This document shows, in pieces, positions 9,640-18,682 of a stretch of DNA of 64,000 nt. The DNA lies in contig NZ_CP192511.1 of the NCBI RefSeq assembly GCF_050613185.1, positions 806,001 to 870,000 of the forward strand, in the 5' to 3' direction. Position 1 is the stretch's first letter. The number at the start of each line of letters is the position of its first letter. Made by a program: the position numbers and the translations under genes. The notes under the pieces are model-generated. The model was not told the DNA's origin, did no database searches, and worked only from the letters and a program-made list of their open reading frames with translations. Origin of the DNA: Chelonobacter sp050613185 (GTDB taxonomy: Bacteria > Pseudomonadota > Gammaproteobacteria > Enterobacterales > Pasteurellaceae).

Positions 9640-9659
9640 TAAACAAAAGCCCCTAAAAT

Positions 9660-9700
9660 GAATGAACGTTCATTCTAGTGATTTTTGTGACGCAGTTCAA
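9660..9700 (-). promoter_or_regulatory. acrRAB promoter with overlapping AcrR operator
   Basis: On the minus strand, TTGAAC (9695-9700) and TAGAAT (9672-9677) are separated by exactly 17 bases. A perfect 16-bp palindrome GAATGAACGTTCATTC occupies 9660-9675 and covers most of the -10 and the predicted start of transcription. The half-site ATGAAC/GTTCAT is typical of TetR-family operators. Binding would directly block RNA polymerase. Confidence 0.85.
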
Positions 9701-9763
9701 GAAATAAAAATTGAGAGCCGGCGTTTTTTAAACCGTCCCGTCAAACCGAAAGTGCGGTAGACA

Positions 9764-10225
9764 TCATCCTAAACGATTCAGAATCAACGACAGCATTCCC
9801 GCCGCAATCAACGGACCGACCGGCACGCCTTTAAAAAAAGCGACGCCGACAATGGTGCCGATTAACAAGCCGGTGATAATCGACGGTTGCGATGTCATCA
9901 AACTGACGCCGCGTCCGCCGAGCCAAGCAACAAAAATCCCGACCACAATCGCCAAAATCATTTTCCAATTCAATAGTAAGCCGCCGAGATTCTCCAACTT
10001 GATTTTGCCTGACACCAACGGACTGAGCACACCGATAGTCAGAATGGTAATGCCGAGATATAACCCGTATTTTTCCAACCATGGAATATACTGTTCTAGC
10101 GGGGTTTGCTGCATAACCAACAGTACGGCGGCAGAAATAATGATTGAATTATTATGGCTGAAATAACCGAGAATAATCAGAAAAACCAACATCGCGGCGG
10201 CGGCATTAAAATGGAAGAAAGACAT
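9764..10225 (-). CDS. UPF0756 (DUF441) membrane protein, YeaL-like
   Basis: 153 aa, at least four hydrophobic segments, matching the conserved UPF0756 family (E. coli YeaL). Conserved-looking parts are LIILGYFSHNNSIIISAAVL, the SGKIKLENLGGL loop and the PSIITGLLIGTIVGVAFFKG segment. Function is unknown. It stands alone between acrR and the nap control region. Confidence 0.85.
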   Translation of the reverse strand: MSFFHFNAAAAMLVFLIILGYFSHNNSIIISAAVLLVMQQTPLEQYIPWLEKYGLYLGITILTIGVLSPLVSGKIKLENLGGLLLNWKMILAIVVGIFVAWLGGRGVSLMTSQPSIITGLLIGTIVGVAFFKGVPVGPLIAAGMLSLILNRLG

Positions 10226-10349
10226 AAGATTTTAAGTTGGGTGGAAGATAAACTAAATCTACTGATGAGTTAGGGAAAAAGCAAGTGCTATATTCTGCCC
10301 AAATCCGTTATATAAAAAACAATATAACTATAATTTTGCCGAATGTAAC

Positions 10350-10363
10350 TTGATATAAGTCAA
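10350..10363 (+). promoter_or_regulatory. FNR-like box upstream of nap
   Basis: TTGATATAAGTCAA matches the FNR consensus TTGAT-N4-ATCAA at 9 of 10 positions. It lies about 145 bases before napD. In E. coli the nap promoter is activated by FNR together with NarP, and the same pairing is seen here. Confidence 0.7.
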
Positions 10364-10387
10364 CAATTCCTGAATTAAGCATGAAAA

Positions 10388-10403
10388 TACCTCTTTAGAG
10401 GCA
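10388..10403 (+). promoter_or_regulatory. NarP-type 7-2-7 site upstream of nap
   Basis: TACCTCT-TT-AGAGGCA is an inverted heptamer pair with a 2-base gap, the arrangement preferred by NarP; one base departs from perfect symmetry. Candidate -10 elements follow: GATAAT at 10426 would put this site near -42 and TATACA at 10411 would put it near -27. The narP gene itself is at 54767. Confidence 0.65.
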
Positions 10404-10507
10404 TTAAGGCTATACAGAAAGCATGGATAATCTTAACGTTGAATTTATGTCAATTGCTTTACGTCTTATCCGAATGCCGTAAAAGCTACAATTTTCGGGA
10501 ATTGAAA

Positions 10508-10795
10508 ATGAATACTGTTGTAACCAACGAGGCGTCCGCCTGCGAAAATGCAAATGAATGGCACGTTTGCGGTGTTGTCGTACAGTGCCGTCCGCAAGAT
10601 ATGAGTACTGTGAAAAATGCGTTACAACAGCTGGAATATACCGATGTCAGTGCAGTTGATGAAAATGCAGGCAAACTGGTGGTGGTCATGGAGTCACACA
10701 ACCAGGGCGTTTTATTAGAACGTATGGAGGCGGCACGCAATATTTCCGGTGTGTTGGCTCTTTCTTTGGTGTATCACCAACAAGCTCAAGATTAA
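10508..10795 (+). CDS. napD: NapA assembly chaperone NapD
   Basis: 95 aa cytoplasmic chaperone that binds the Tat signal peptide of NapA and holds it until the molybdenum cofactor is inserted. The core CGVVVQCRPQDM and the C-terminal SGVLALSLVYHQQ are typical. I chose the second ATG (MNTVVTNEAS) because the upstream in-frame ATG would add 23 residues not found in the family. It is the first gene of the operon here; napF, which usually precedes it in Haemophilus, is absent. Confidence 0.93.
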   Translation: MNTVVTNEASACENANEWHVCGVVVQCRPQDMSTVKNALQQLEYTDVSAVDENAGKLVVVMESHNQGVLLERMEAARNISGVLALSLVYHQQAQD

Positions 10796-10813
10796 TCAAT
10801 CGTGGGGGAACAG

Positions 10814-13294
10814 ATGAATCTAAGTCGTCGTGAATTTATGAAAGCCAACGCCGCAACTGCGGCAACCATGGCTGCCGGGTTGAGCATTCCGGTGGTCAAT
10901 GTTGCTGCTGCGGATAATTCAATAAAATGGGATAAAGCGGTTTGTCGCTTCTGCGGCACCGGCTGTAGCGTACTGGTCGGCACGCAAAACGGACGCGTGG
11001 TTGCTTCGCAAGGCGACCCGGATTCCGAAGTGAATCGCGGTTTGAACTGTATCAAGGGCTACTTCCTGCCGAAAATCATGTACGGTAAAGACCGCCTGAC
11101 CCAGCCAATGTTGCGTATGACCAACGGTCAATATGACAAACACGGTGAATTTGCGCCGGTCAGTTGGGACATGGCGTTCAGCACCATGGCAGAGAAATTT
11201 AAAGCCGCGATTGCCAAAAACGGACGCAATGCGGTCGGTTGTTTCACCTCCGGTCAATCCACGATTTGGGAAGGTTATGCGCTGAACAAATTGTTTAAAG
11301 CCGGTTTGCGCTCTAACAACGTGGATCCGAATGCCCGCCACTGCATGGCGTCGGCAGCAGTCGCCTTTTTGCGCACTTTCGGAATTGATGAACCGATGGG
11401 TTGCTACGATGATATCGAACATGCCGATGCATTTGTGTTATGGGGTTCGAATATGGCGGAAATGCACCCGATTTTGTGGTCGCGGATCACCGATCGCCGT
11501 CTCACCAAACAAGACAGCCAAGTATTCGTGCTCTCAACCTTTGAACACCGCTCTTTTGAGTTGGCGGACTACGGCTTAGTCTTTACGCCGCAAAGCGATC
11601 TGGCAATCCTGAACTATATCATCAACTATTTGATTCAAAATGACGCCATCAATTGGGATTTCGTCAATAAACACACCAAATTCAAAAAAGGCGAGACCGA
11701 TATCGGTTATGGTCTGCGTCCTGAGAATCCACTGGAGCAAAAAGCGCAAAACGCCGGCAGTGGTAAAATGTATGACAGTAATTTCGAAGAGCTGAAAGAA
11801 CTGGTTGCAGAATATACCTTGGAAAAAGCGCATGAAATCAGTGGCGTGCCGAAAGATCAATTGGAAGCTTTGGCAAAACTGTATGCCGATCCGAACAAGA
11901 AAATCGTCTCTTTCTGGACCATGGGCTTCAACCAACACACCCGTGGTGTGTGGGTTAACCATTTAATGTACAACGTGCATTTATTGACCGGAAAAATCTC
12001 GCTGCCGGGTTGCGGACCGTTCTCTTTGACCGGTCAACCGTCTGCTTGTGGTACGGCGCGTGAAGTGGGCACCTTTGCCCACCGCTTGCCTGCCGACATG
12101 GTGGTGACTAACGAGAAACACCGTGACATCTGTGAAAAAGCATGGAAATTACCGAAAGGCACGATTTCCGACAAAGTCGGTTACCATGCGGTTGCACAAG
12201 ACCGCGCCCTAAAAGACCGTAAAATGAACGTGTTGTGGGTAATGTGTAACAACAATATGCAAGCCGGCCCAAATATCAATGAAGATCGTCTGCCGGGCTG
12301 GCGTGATCCGGAAAACTTCATCATTGTTTCTGACCCGTATCCGACCGCCAGCGCCCTGTCTGCCGACTTGATTCTACCGACCTCAATGTGGGTGGAAAAA
12401 GAAGGCGCTTACGGTAACGCCGAGCGCCGCACCCAATTCTGGCGTCAACAAGTGCCGAAAACCGGGGATTCCCGTTCTGACTTGTGGCAATTGGTAGAAT
12501 TTGCCAAATACTTCAAAGTGGAAGAAGTGTGGGAAGAAGAGCTGTTGGCGCAAATGCCGGAATATCGTGGTAAAACGTTATATGAAATCCTGTTTACCAA
12601 CGGACAAGTGGATAAATTCCCGATCAGTGACTGGGACGACAGCGTGCTGAATGATGAATCCCGTCATTTCGGTTACTACTTGCAAAAAGGCTTGTTTGAA
12701 GAATATGCGGCATTTGGTCGCGGTCATGCGCATGACTTGGCGGATTTCGATGTCTATCACAAGGCGCGCGGCTTACGCTGGCCGGTGGTGGAAAACAAAG
12801 AAACCTTATGGCGCTACCGCGAAGGTTACGATCCGTATGTTAAAGCCGGTGAGGGCGTGAATTTCTACGGTCAACCGGATGGACGCGCGGTTATTCTTGC
12901 CGTACCGTACGAACCGCCTGCGGAAGTCCCGGATCAAGAGTACGACTTGTGGTTATCCACCGGCCGTGTACTGGAACACTGGCATACCGGCAGTATGACT
13001 CGCCGCGTGCCCGAACTGCACCGCTCTTTCCCGAACAACTTGGTGTATATGCACCCGTTGGATGCGCAAGCACGCGGTATGCGTCACGGCGACAAAGTTA
13101 AAGTCGTGTCCCGTCGCGGGGAAATGGTGTCGTTCTTGGATACCCGCGGGCGGAATAAAGTGCCGCGCGGCTTAGTTTATACTACGTTCTTTGATGTCGG
13201 GCAGTTGGCAAACGCGTTGACCTTAGATGCAACCGATCCGATTTCCAAAGAAACCGACTTCAAAAAATGTGCGGTTAAAGTGGTTAAAGCCTAA
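10814..13294 (+). CDS. napA: Periplasmic nitrate reductase catalytic subunit NapA
   Basis: 826 aa, normal length. It reduces nitrate to nitrite in the periplasm using a bis-MGD molybdenum cofactor and one [4Fe-4S] cluster. The N-terminus has a Tat signal (SRREFMKANAATAAT). Cluster cysteines are C44, C47, C51 and C79 (CRFCGTGC...NC), and the predicted Mo ligand is C177 in DPNARHCMAS. A GTG twelve bases upstream is in frame, but the ATG preceded by GGGGGAACAG is the better start. Electrons come from NapC through NapB, with NapGH as a quinol-oxidising branch. Confidence 0.97.
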   Translation: MNLSRREFMKANAATAATMAAGLSIPVVNVAAADNSIKWDKAVCRFCGTGCSVLVGTQNGRVVASQGDPDSEVNRGLNCIKGYFLPKIMYGKDRLTQPMLRMTNGQYDKHGEFAPVSWDMAFSTMAEKFKAAIAKNGRNAVGCFTSGQSTIWEGYALNKLFKAGLRSNNVDPNARHCMASAAVAFLRTFGIDEPMGCYDDIEHADAFVLWGSNMAEMHPILWSRITDRRLTKQDSQVFVLSTFEHRSFELADYGLVFTPQSDLAILNYIINYLIQNDAINWDFVNKHTKFKKGETDIGYGLRPENPLEQKAQNAGSGKMYDSNFEELKELVAEYTLEKAHEISGVPKDQLEALAKLYADPNKKIVSFWTMGFNQHTRGVWVNHLMYNVHLLTGKISLPGCGPFSLTGQPSACGTAREVGTFAHRLPADMVVTNEKHRDICEKAWKLPKGTISDKVGYHAVAQDRALKDRKMNVLWVMCNNNMQAGPNINEDRLPGWRDPENFIIVSDPYPTASALSADLILPTSMWVEKEGAYGNAERRTQFWRQQVPKTGDSRSDLWQLVEFAKYFKVEEVWEEELLAQMPEYRGKTLYEILFTNGQVDKFPISDWDDSVLNDESRHFGYYLQKGLFEEYAAFGRGHAHDLADFDVYHKARGLRWPVVENKETLWRYREGYDPYVKAGEGVNFYGQPDGRAVILAVPYEPPAEVPDQEYDLWLSTGRVLEHWHTGSMTRRVPELHRSFPNNLVYMHPLDAQARGMRHGDKVKVVSRRGEMVSFLDTRGRNKVPRGLVYTTFFDVGQLANALTLDATDPISKETDFKKCAVKVVKA

Positions 13295-13305
13295 TAGGTC
13301 GAAAC

Positions 13306-14091
13306 ATGATCCGTAAACCCGTACTTAATCCGAACCGCCGGCGCTTTTTAAAAGATACCACCCGTACCGCGGGTGGTCTGGCCGCTATCGGATTATTACT
13401 GGGTTTGCAACAGCAGCAAAGCTTGGCACGCGAAGGCGTGGCACTGCGACCGCCTTTTGCACTGGAAAATGAGAAAGATTTTGCTGCCGCTTGTATCCGC
13501 TGCGGGCAATGTGTACAAGCCTGTCCGTATGATATGTTACATCTTGCCTCGCTGTTGTCACCGTTGGAAGCCGGAACGCCTTACTTTATTGCACGCGATA
13601 AACCGTGTGAAATGTGTGAGGATATTCCTTGCGCCAAAGCCTGTCCGAGCGGCGCGTTGGATTCGAGCCAAGATAATATCGATGATTCCAGAATGGGATT
13701 GTCGGTACTGCTTGATCATGAAACTTGTCTGAATTGGCAAGGCTTGCGTTGCGATGTCTGTTATCGGGTATGTCCGCTGATTAACAAAGCGATCACCTTG
13801 GAAATGCAGCACAATGAGCGCAGTGACCGTCATGCCAAATTTATTCCGACGGTACATTCCGATGCCTGCACAGGCTGCGGCAAGTGTGAGCAAGCCTGTG
13901 TTTTGGAAGAAGCGGCGATTAAAGTATTACCGATCTCTTTGGCGAAAGGCATGTTAGGTCAGCATTACCGCTTGGGTTGGGAAGAGAAAGAGAAGGTCGG
14001 TCATTCATTATTGCCTGACGAAATGATTAGGCTGCCGACTCGTCTGCCTGAAAACGGCTTGCCACAAAACGTATTACCGGAGAATCCGTAA
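13306..14091 (+). CDS. napG: Ferredoxin-type protein NapG
   Basis: 261 aa periplasmic iron-sulfur protein with a twin-arginine signal (NRRRFLKDTTRTAGGLAAIG) and four cysteine groups for [4Fe-4S] clusters: CIRCGQCVQACP, CEMCEDIPCAKACP, CDVCYRVCP and CTGCGKCEQACV. With membrane protein NapH it forms a quinol dehydrogenase feeding NapA. It starts 11 bases after napA, and its stop overlaps the napH start (TAATG). Confidence 0.95.
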   Translation: MIRKPVLNPNRRRFLKDTTRTAGGLAAIGLLLGLQQQQSLAREGVALRPPFALENEKDFAAACIRCGQCVQACPYDMLHLASLLSPLEAGTPYFIARDKPCEMCEDIPCAKACPSGALDSSQDNIDDSRMGLSVLLDHETCLNWQGLRCDVCYRVCPLINKAITLEMQHNERSDRHAKFIPTVHSDACTGCGKCEQACVLEEAAIKVLPISLAKGMLGQHYRLGWEEKEKVGHSLLPDEMIRLPTRLPENGLPQNVLPENP

Positions 14092-14972
14092 TGGCAAATG
14101 CGATTAATCTGGCAGGACGTGAAGCCCGCGAAAAACGGGGCTGGTGGCGAGCAAACCGCTTTTTATTTTGGCGCCGTTTGTCGCAACTGAGCATTTTGGC
14201 AATGTTTTTGTCCGGTCCGTGGTTCGGGATTTGGATCTTAAACGGTAACTACAGCAGCAGTATGTTGTTGGATACGATTCCCTTAACCGATCCGCTGATT
14301 ATGGCGGAAAGTTTGGTAACGGGATATTGGCCGCAGTTGACCGCACTTTTGGGTGGGTTGATTGTGATTGCGGTTTATGCCGTATTAGGCAGTAAAGTCT
14401 TTTGCGGTTGGTGTTGCCCGCTAAATGTGGTGACCGACAGCGCCGCTTGGTTAAGACGTAAACTCAATATCCGCCAAAGTGCCAAGCCGGATCGCTCTTT
14501 GCGTTACGGCATTTTAGTGATGATTTTAATCGGCAGTGCCGCCAGCGGCATGTTGTTGTGGGAATGGATCAACCCGGTTGCCGCGCTGGGACGCGCCTTG
14601 ATTTATGGCTTCGGCGCAACCGTTTGGCTATTGTTGGCACTGTTCCTGTTTGACTTACTCATCGTCGAACACGGTTGGTGCGGACACCTCTGTCCGATTG
14701 GCGCGGCATACGGTGTGATCGGTGCCAAAGGTGTTATTCGGGTTAAAGTGATTGATCGCGAACGCTGTGATCGCTGCATGGACTGCTTTAACATTTGTCC
14801 GGAACCGCAAGTATTAAGAAATCCGCTCTTCGGCAGTAAAGACGAGGGCAAACAACAAAATTTATTAGTGTTATCCAAAGATTGTATCAGTTGCGGACGT
14901 TGTATTGATGTCTGCCCTGAATCTGTTTTTAAATTTACCACAAGATTTGATCATGCGAGGAGTGAGCGATGA
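14091..14972 (+). CDS. napH: Quinol dehydrogenase membrane component NapH
   Basis: 293 aa with four predicted membrane helices, two CxxxCP-type motifs on the cytoplasmic side (CGWCCPLN, CGHLCPIG) and two C-terminal [4Fe-4S] motifs (CDRCMDCFNICP, CISCGRCIDVCP). Partner of NapG. Start and stop overlap napG and napB by a few bases, indicating translational coupling. Confidence 0.95.
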   Translation: MANAINLAGREAREKRGWWRANRFLFWRRLSQLSILAMFLSGPWFGIWILNGNYSSSMLLDTIPLTDPLIMAESLVTGYWPQLTALLGGLIVIAVYAVLGSKVFCGWCCPLNVVTDSAAWLRRKLNIRQSAKPDRSLRYGILVMILIGSAASGMLLWEWINPVAALGRALIYGFGATVWLLLALFLFDLLIVEHGWCGHLCPIGAAYGVIGAKGVIRVKVIDRERCDRCMDCFNICPEPQVLRNPLFGSKDEGKQQNLLVLSKDCISCGRCIDVCPESVFKFTTRFDHARSER

Positions 14973-15418
14973 TTAAAAAGACTAAAGTATTAGCATTGGC
15001 AGGTTTATTGTTAAGTGGACTGTGCGGTTCCGCCTTGGCACAGGATGTCTATCCGGTAGGGAAAGATCTCGCCACATCCCCGGAAAATACGGCACCGGCA
15101 TTCCATAATCAACCGAAAGAGAGCGAGTTAGCGGCGTTGAGTTACGTCAACCAACCGCCTATGGTGCCGCATAGCACTAAAAATTATCAAGTGACTAAAA
15201 ATATCAACCAATGTTTGAATTGCCACAGCGTACAAGCTTCGCGTGTGACCGGCGCAACCCGTATCAGCCCGACTCACTTCGCCAGCCGTGACGGCGTCGT
15301 CAGTGGCGAAGTGTCGCCCCGCCGCTATTTCTGTGTTCAGTGCCATATTTCGCAATCCGATGTTGCGCCGATTATCGAGAACGAATTTAAGCCATTACCG
15401 GGTTACGGCGATAAATAA
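14969..15418 (+). CDS. napB: Periplasmic nitrate reductase dihaem cytochrome subunit NapB
   Basis: 149 aa, cleavable Sec signal ending near ALAQ, and two c-type haem motifs CLNCH (82-86) and CVQCH (122-126). It passes electrons from NapC to NapA. It overlaps napH by 4 bases and is followed 11 bases later by napC. Confidence 0.95.
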   Translation: MIKKTKVLALAGLLLSGLCGSALAQDVYPVGKDLATSPENTAPAFHNQPKESELAALSYVNQPPMVPHSTKNYQVTKNINQCLNCHSVQASRVTGATRISPTHFASRDGVVSGEVSPRRYFCVQCHISQSDVAPIIENEFKPLPGYGDK

Positions 15419-15429
15419 GGAGCGGACAT

Positions 15430-16017
15430 ATGATAAAAAATCTGATCAAACGCTTTTGGCAATGGTTCCGCTCGCCAAGTAAAATCGCAGTCGGCACCCT
15501 GTTAGTAGTGGCGTTTATTGCCGGCATTATCTCGTGGGTCGGTTTCAATTACGGCATGGAACAAACCAACACCGAAGAATTTTGCGTCAGCTGTCACAGC
15601 AATGATGTTTATCCGGAATATCTGCACACCGCGCACTACCAAAACCGCAGCGGCGTGAAAGCGACTTGTCCGGATTGCCATGTGCCGCATGAATTCGTGC
15701 CGAAAATGATTCGTAAATTGCAAGCCAGCCGTGAAGTGTATGCGCACGTGATGGGCTACACCGACACGATTGAGAAATTCAATTCCCGTCGCTTACATAT
15801 GGCTGAACGCGAGTGGGAACGGATGAAGGCCAACGATTCGCAAGAGTGCCGCAACTGCCACAACTTCGACAATATGGATTTCAGCCAACAAAAAACCGTA
15901 GCGGCAAAAATGCACAGCAAAGCGATTCAAGACGGCAACACCTGTATCGACTGTCACAAAGGGATTGCCCACCAATTGCCGGATATGCGCGAAGTCAAGG
16001 ACGCAACCGCTTATTAA
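15430..16017 (+). CDS. napC: Tetrahaem cytochrome c quinol dehydrogenase NapC
   Basis: 195 aa NapC/NirT-family protein with one N-terminal membrane helix (about 18-40) and four haem motifs: CVSCH, CPDCH, CRNCH and CIDCH. It oxidises menaquinol/ubiquinol and reduces NapB. Last gene of the operon; a strong terminator follows. Confidence 0.95.
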   Translation: MIKNLIKRFWQWFRSPSKIAVGTLLVVAFIAGIISWVGFNYGMEQTNTEEFCVSCHSNDVYPEYLHTAHYQNRSGVKATCPDCHVPHEFVPKMIRKLQASREVYAHVMGYTDTIEKFNSRRLHMAEREWERMKANDSQECRNCHNFDNMDFSQQKTVAAKMHSKAIQDGNTCIDCHKGIAHQLPDMREVKDATAY

Positions 16018-16045
16018 GCCGAAATCATGGGCTAGATACAAACCA

Positions 16046-16073
16046 AACCCCAAACACGCTGTTTGGGGTTTTT
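16046..16073. terminator. Terminator between napC and fetB
   Basis: AACCCCAAACA and TGTTTGGGGTT form an 11-bp stem with a 3-base loop followed by T residues. It serves napC and could also stop fetB transcription arriving from the other side. Confidence 0.85.
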
Positions 16074-16085
16074 ACTTGCAAAAGA

Positions 16086-16862
16086 TTATTGCGGCAGATG
16101 AATTTGATTACGTTGATTATACAACGTGCGGTGGCCGAAATAGAGCGCGGCAAACAGAGATAAACTGACGGCGGTACAGATCGCAATCATAATCGCAATT
16201 TGGTATAACACCGCCGTGCTTGGCAGCGTGCCGGAAAGAATCTGCCCGGTCATCATGCCCGGCAAAGCGATAATGCCCATGCCCAACATCGAATTCAAGG
16301 TGGGTAAAAGTGCGGTTTCGACCGCCTGATTGACATATGGCAACAGAATTTTTTCCGGGGTAACTCCGAAATTTAACAGGGTGTTAATCTTATCCCGTTC
16401 GGATTGCAGACTTTCACGAAAGGTCTTAATCCCCAAATTCAGCGCCGTCATGGCATTGCCCATAATCATGCCGCCGAGCGGAATCACATATTGCGGATTA
16501 AACAGTTGCTGATTCGTCACCACTACCACAAAAAAAGCGATAATACTTAAACCGGAAAACGTCATTGCCAACGCAATCGACTGCTTAAATTGCCGGTTCA
16601 AATTCGGATTTTTGGATAACACCCGATGAATGGCAAAAATCACCATTGCCGCCACATATAACATGGTGAAAATCGGACTTGGGTGACCAAAGATATAGGT
16701 CAACACCCAACCGGCAATAATGAGTTGTAACGTCATGCGCACACTGGCGATTAACAACAACTTGGACTGCCGAATATGATTCTTCTTCATCACATACAAC
16801 ACCACCAGCAGTAATAAATAGACCAAACTGAAATTCAGTAAATTCATACTCACATCATTCAT
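16086..16862 (-). CDS. fetB: Iron export ABC permease FetB (YbbM, UPF0014)
   Basis: 258 aa membrane protein with seven predicted helices; the signature region ALNLGIKTFRESLQSERDKI and the PGMMTGQILSG segment identify UPF0014/FetB. In E. coli FetAB exports iron and protects against peroxide. The fetA stop is directly followed by GTG ATG; I use the ATG, with AAGGATT seven bases upstream, but the GTG (16865) is possible. Operon with fetA. Confidence 0.85.
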   Translation of the reverse strand: MNDVSMNLLNFSLVYLLLLVVLYVMKKNHIRQSKLLLIASVRMTLQLIIAGWVLTYIFGHPSPIFTMLYVAAMVIFAIHRVLSKNPNLNRQFKQSIALAMTFSGLSIIAFFVVVVTNQQLFNPQYVIPLGGMIMGNAMTALNLGIKTFRESLQSERDKINTLLNFGVTPEKILLPYVNQAVETALLPTLNSMLGMGIIALPGMMTGQILSGTLPSTAVLYQIAIMIAICTAVSLSLFAALYFGHRTLYNQRNQIHLPQ

Positions 16863-16865
16863 CAC

Positions 16866-17495
16866 TTAATCCTTGCTAATCGGAATAATTTGATCGGCAT
16901 GGCGCTGCACCAACTGCTGATCATGACTGATCGCCAGCACCGTAATCCCCTGTTTGCGGCAATAAGCCAGAATATCGCCGAGCACCTGTTCCGCCAAGGC
17001 TTCATCCAATGCGGACGTGGGTTCGTCCAACATCAATAATTTCGGTTGTAAACTCAAGGCCAAGGCAAGAAACACCCGTTGCTGCTCGCCGCCGGACAAC
17101 ACATTACACGAGGTCTCTAAGGCGAAATCCGCACAACAAAGCTGCAAAAAGGTTTTGATTTGCGCGTCTTCCGGCGGGGATTTGTCTAAATAATCGTAGA
17201 ACAGTTGGAAATTTTGCCGAATCGACTGCGCAAACAAAAACAAACGTTGATTCACCAATAACAGTTCGCGGCGTAATTGCACACTGTCGAGCTGCGCAAT
17301 ATCTTGCCCTTGATAGCGAATCGTGCCACTGCTCGGCGATTCAATGGCATTAATCAAACGCAATAAGGTACTTTTGCCACTGCCGCTCGGGCCTTGCAAA
17401 AACGTGACTTGGTTAGCTGCTATTTGAGAGTCGGGATAACGCAGCAATTGCTGTGCCTGAAAGGTAACACCTTGTAATTCAAGAAATGGGGTCAT
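16866..17495 (-). CDS. fetA: Iron export ABC ATP-binding protein FetA (YbbL)
   Basis: 209 aa ABC ATPase: Walker A GPSGSGKST, signature LSGGEQQRV, Walker B LLMLDEPTSALD, switch His in AISHD. Paired with fetB immediately downstream, which identifies it as the ATPase of the FetAB exporter. A GGTGAG ribosome site precedes the ATG. Confidence 0.87.
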   Translation of the reverse strand: MTPFLELQGVTFQAQQLLRYPDSQIAANQVTFLQGPSGSGKSTLLRLINAIESPSSGTIRYQGQDIAQLDSVQLRRELLLVNQRLFLFAQSIRQNFQLFYDYLDKSPPEDAQIKTFLQLCCADFALETSCNVLSGGEQQRVFLALALSLQPKLLMLDEPTSALDEALAEQVLGDILAYCRKQGITVLAISHDQQLVQRHADQIIPISKD

Positions 17496-17552
17496 AAACG
17501 CTCACCGAATAGAAACAGAGAACATCAGTATAACCAATAAAAGTGCGGTTTC

Positions 17553-18500
17553 CTACTTCCTCAATTTCACGCATTCGATCGCATGATTCGCGCCCTTGAC
17601 CAAAATCAGATTGGCTCGCTCACTACTCGGCAGGATATTTTGTTTTAAATTCAATCCGTTAATCGTCTCCCAAATATGCTGTGCGGTGGCAACCGCTTCT
17701 TGCTCGGACAAAGAAGAATAATGATGAAAATAAGAATTCGGATCACTGAACGCCCCTTGGCGGAAAGTGAGAAAACGCTTGGTGTACCAGTTTTTCAACA
17801 GCGATTCTTTGGCGTCGACAAAAATCGAAAAATCGACAAAATCCGACACGAACAGTCGATCCGGCTTGCGTCCGTGATTGGCACTGGTTTGTAACACATT
17901 CAGCCCTTCCAGAATCAAAATATCCGGTTGATCGATCACATTGTACTGATTCGGCACAATATCATAGGTTAAATGCGAATAAATTGGCGCTTTCACATTA
18001 CGTTTGCCGGATTTAATATCCGAAATAAAGCGGATCAAACGCTGCGTGTCATAAGAAACCGGAAAGCCTTTTTTCTGCAACAGATTGTCTTGCTGCAACT
18101 TCGCCAACGGATAGAGAAAACCGTCGGTGGTAATCAAATCCACTGTACGTTTCTTTGGCCAGTGGCTGAGTAGCGACTGCAAAATCCGCGCCGAGGTGCT
18201 TTTGCCGACCGCCACGCTGCCGGCAATACTGATGATATACGGTACTTTCGGTGTTTCAACCCCTAAGAAGCGGTGCAACACCGTTTGGCGACGCAGATTT
18301 TCTTCGATGTAATAGTTGACCAGACGGGTCAGCGGCAAATAGATGGTGCTGACTTCTTCTAAGGAAAGCTCTTCATTAAAACCAAGTAACGGCTCTAGAT
18401 CTTGCTGGGTTAAGGTCAGTGGCGCAGATTTACGCAACGCCGCCCACTGTTCGCGGTTAAACTCTAAAAACGGCGTAAATTTTTTCTGTACTGACCCCAT
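17553..18500 (-). CDS. coaA: Pantothenate kinase (type I)
   Basis: 315 aa, the family length. Phosphorylates pantothenate, the first committed step of coenzyme A synthesis, and is feedback-inhibited by CoA. P-loop SIAGSVAVGKST and the pantothenate-site segment KKGFPVSYD are present; the protein ends AIECVKLRK as in H. influenzae. The start at MGSVQKKFTPFLEF is chosen over an in-frame codon 13 residues upstream by comparison with the family; GAGGAAAG lies 11 bases before it. Confidence 0.93.
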   Translation of the reverse strand: MGSVQKKFTPFLEFNREQWAALRKSAPLTLTQQDLEPLLGFNEELSLEEVSTIYLPLTRLVNYYIEENLRRQTVLHRFLGVETPKVPYIISIAGSVAVGKSTSARILQSLLSHWPKKRTVDLITTDGFLYPLAKLQQDNLLQKKGFPVSYDTQRLIRFISDIKSGKRNVKAPIYSHLTYDIVPNQYNVIDQPDILILEGLNVLQTSANHGRKPDRLFVSDFVDFSIFVDAKESLLKNWYTKRFLTFRQGAFSDPNSYFHHYSSLSEQEAVATAQHIWETINGLNLKQNILPSSERANLILVKGANHAIECVKLRK

Positions 18501-18649
18501 TGCGTGACTTCTTTCCTCGCCCGTTGGCGCAATTGACAATGGGCGTTATATTGCACCGATTAACCGCATGACGCAATCCTGATTTAACAAATAATCGGCG
18601 AGATTGGCGAAAAGCGGCCAGAACGTTTAAATTTTGCGCAATCCTGCCG

Positions 18650-18675
18650 AAAGTGCGGTCCGCAAACCGCACTTT
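18650..18675. terminator. Inverted pair of uptake signals forming a hairpin
   Basis: AAAGTGCGGT and ACCGCACTTT in inverted orientation, 6 bases apart, just beyond the stop of the HAD phosphatase gene. Inverted uptake-signal pairs commonly sit at gene ends in Pasteurellaceae and can act as terminators; the T run here is short. Confidence 0.6.
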
Positions 18676-18682
18676 GCCCGGA

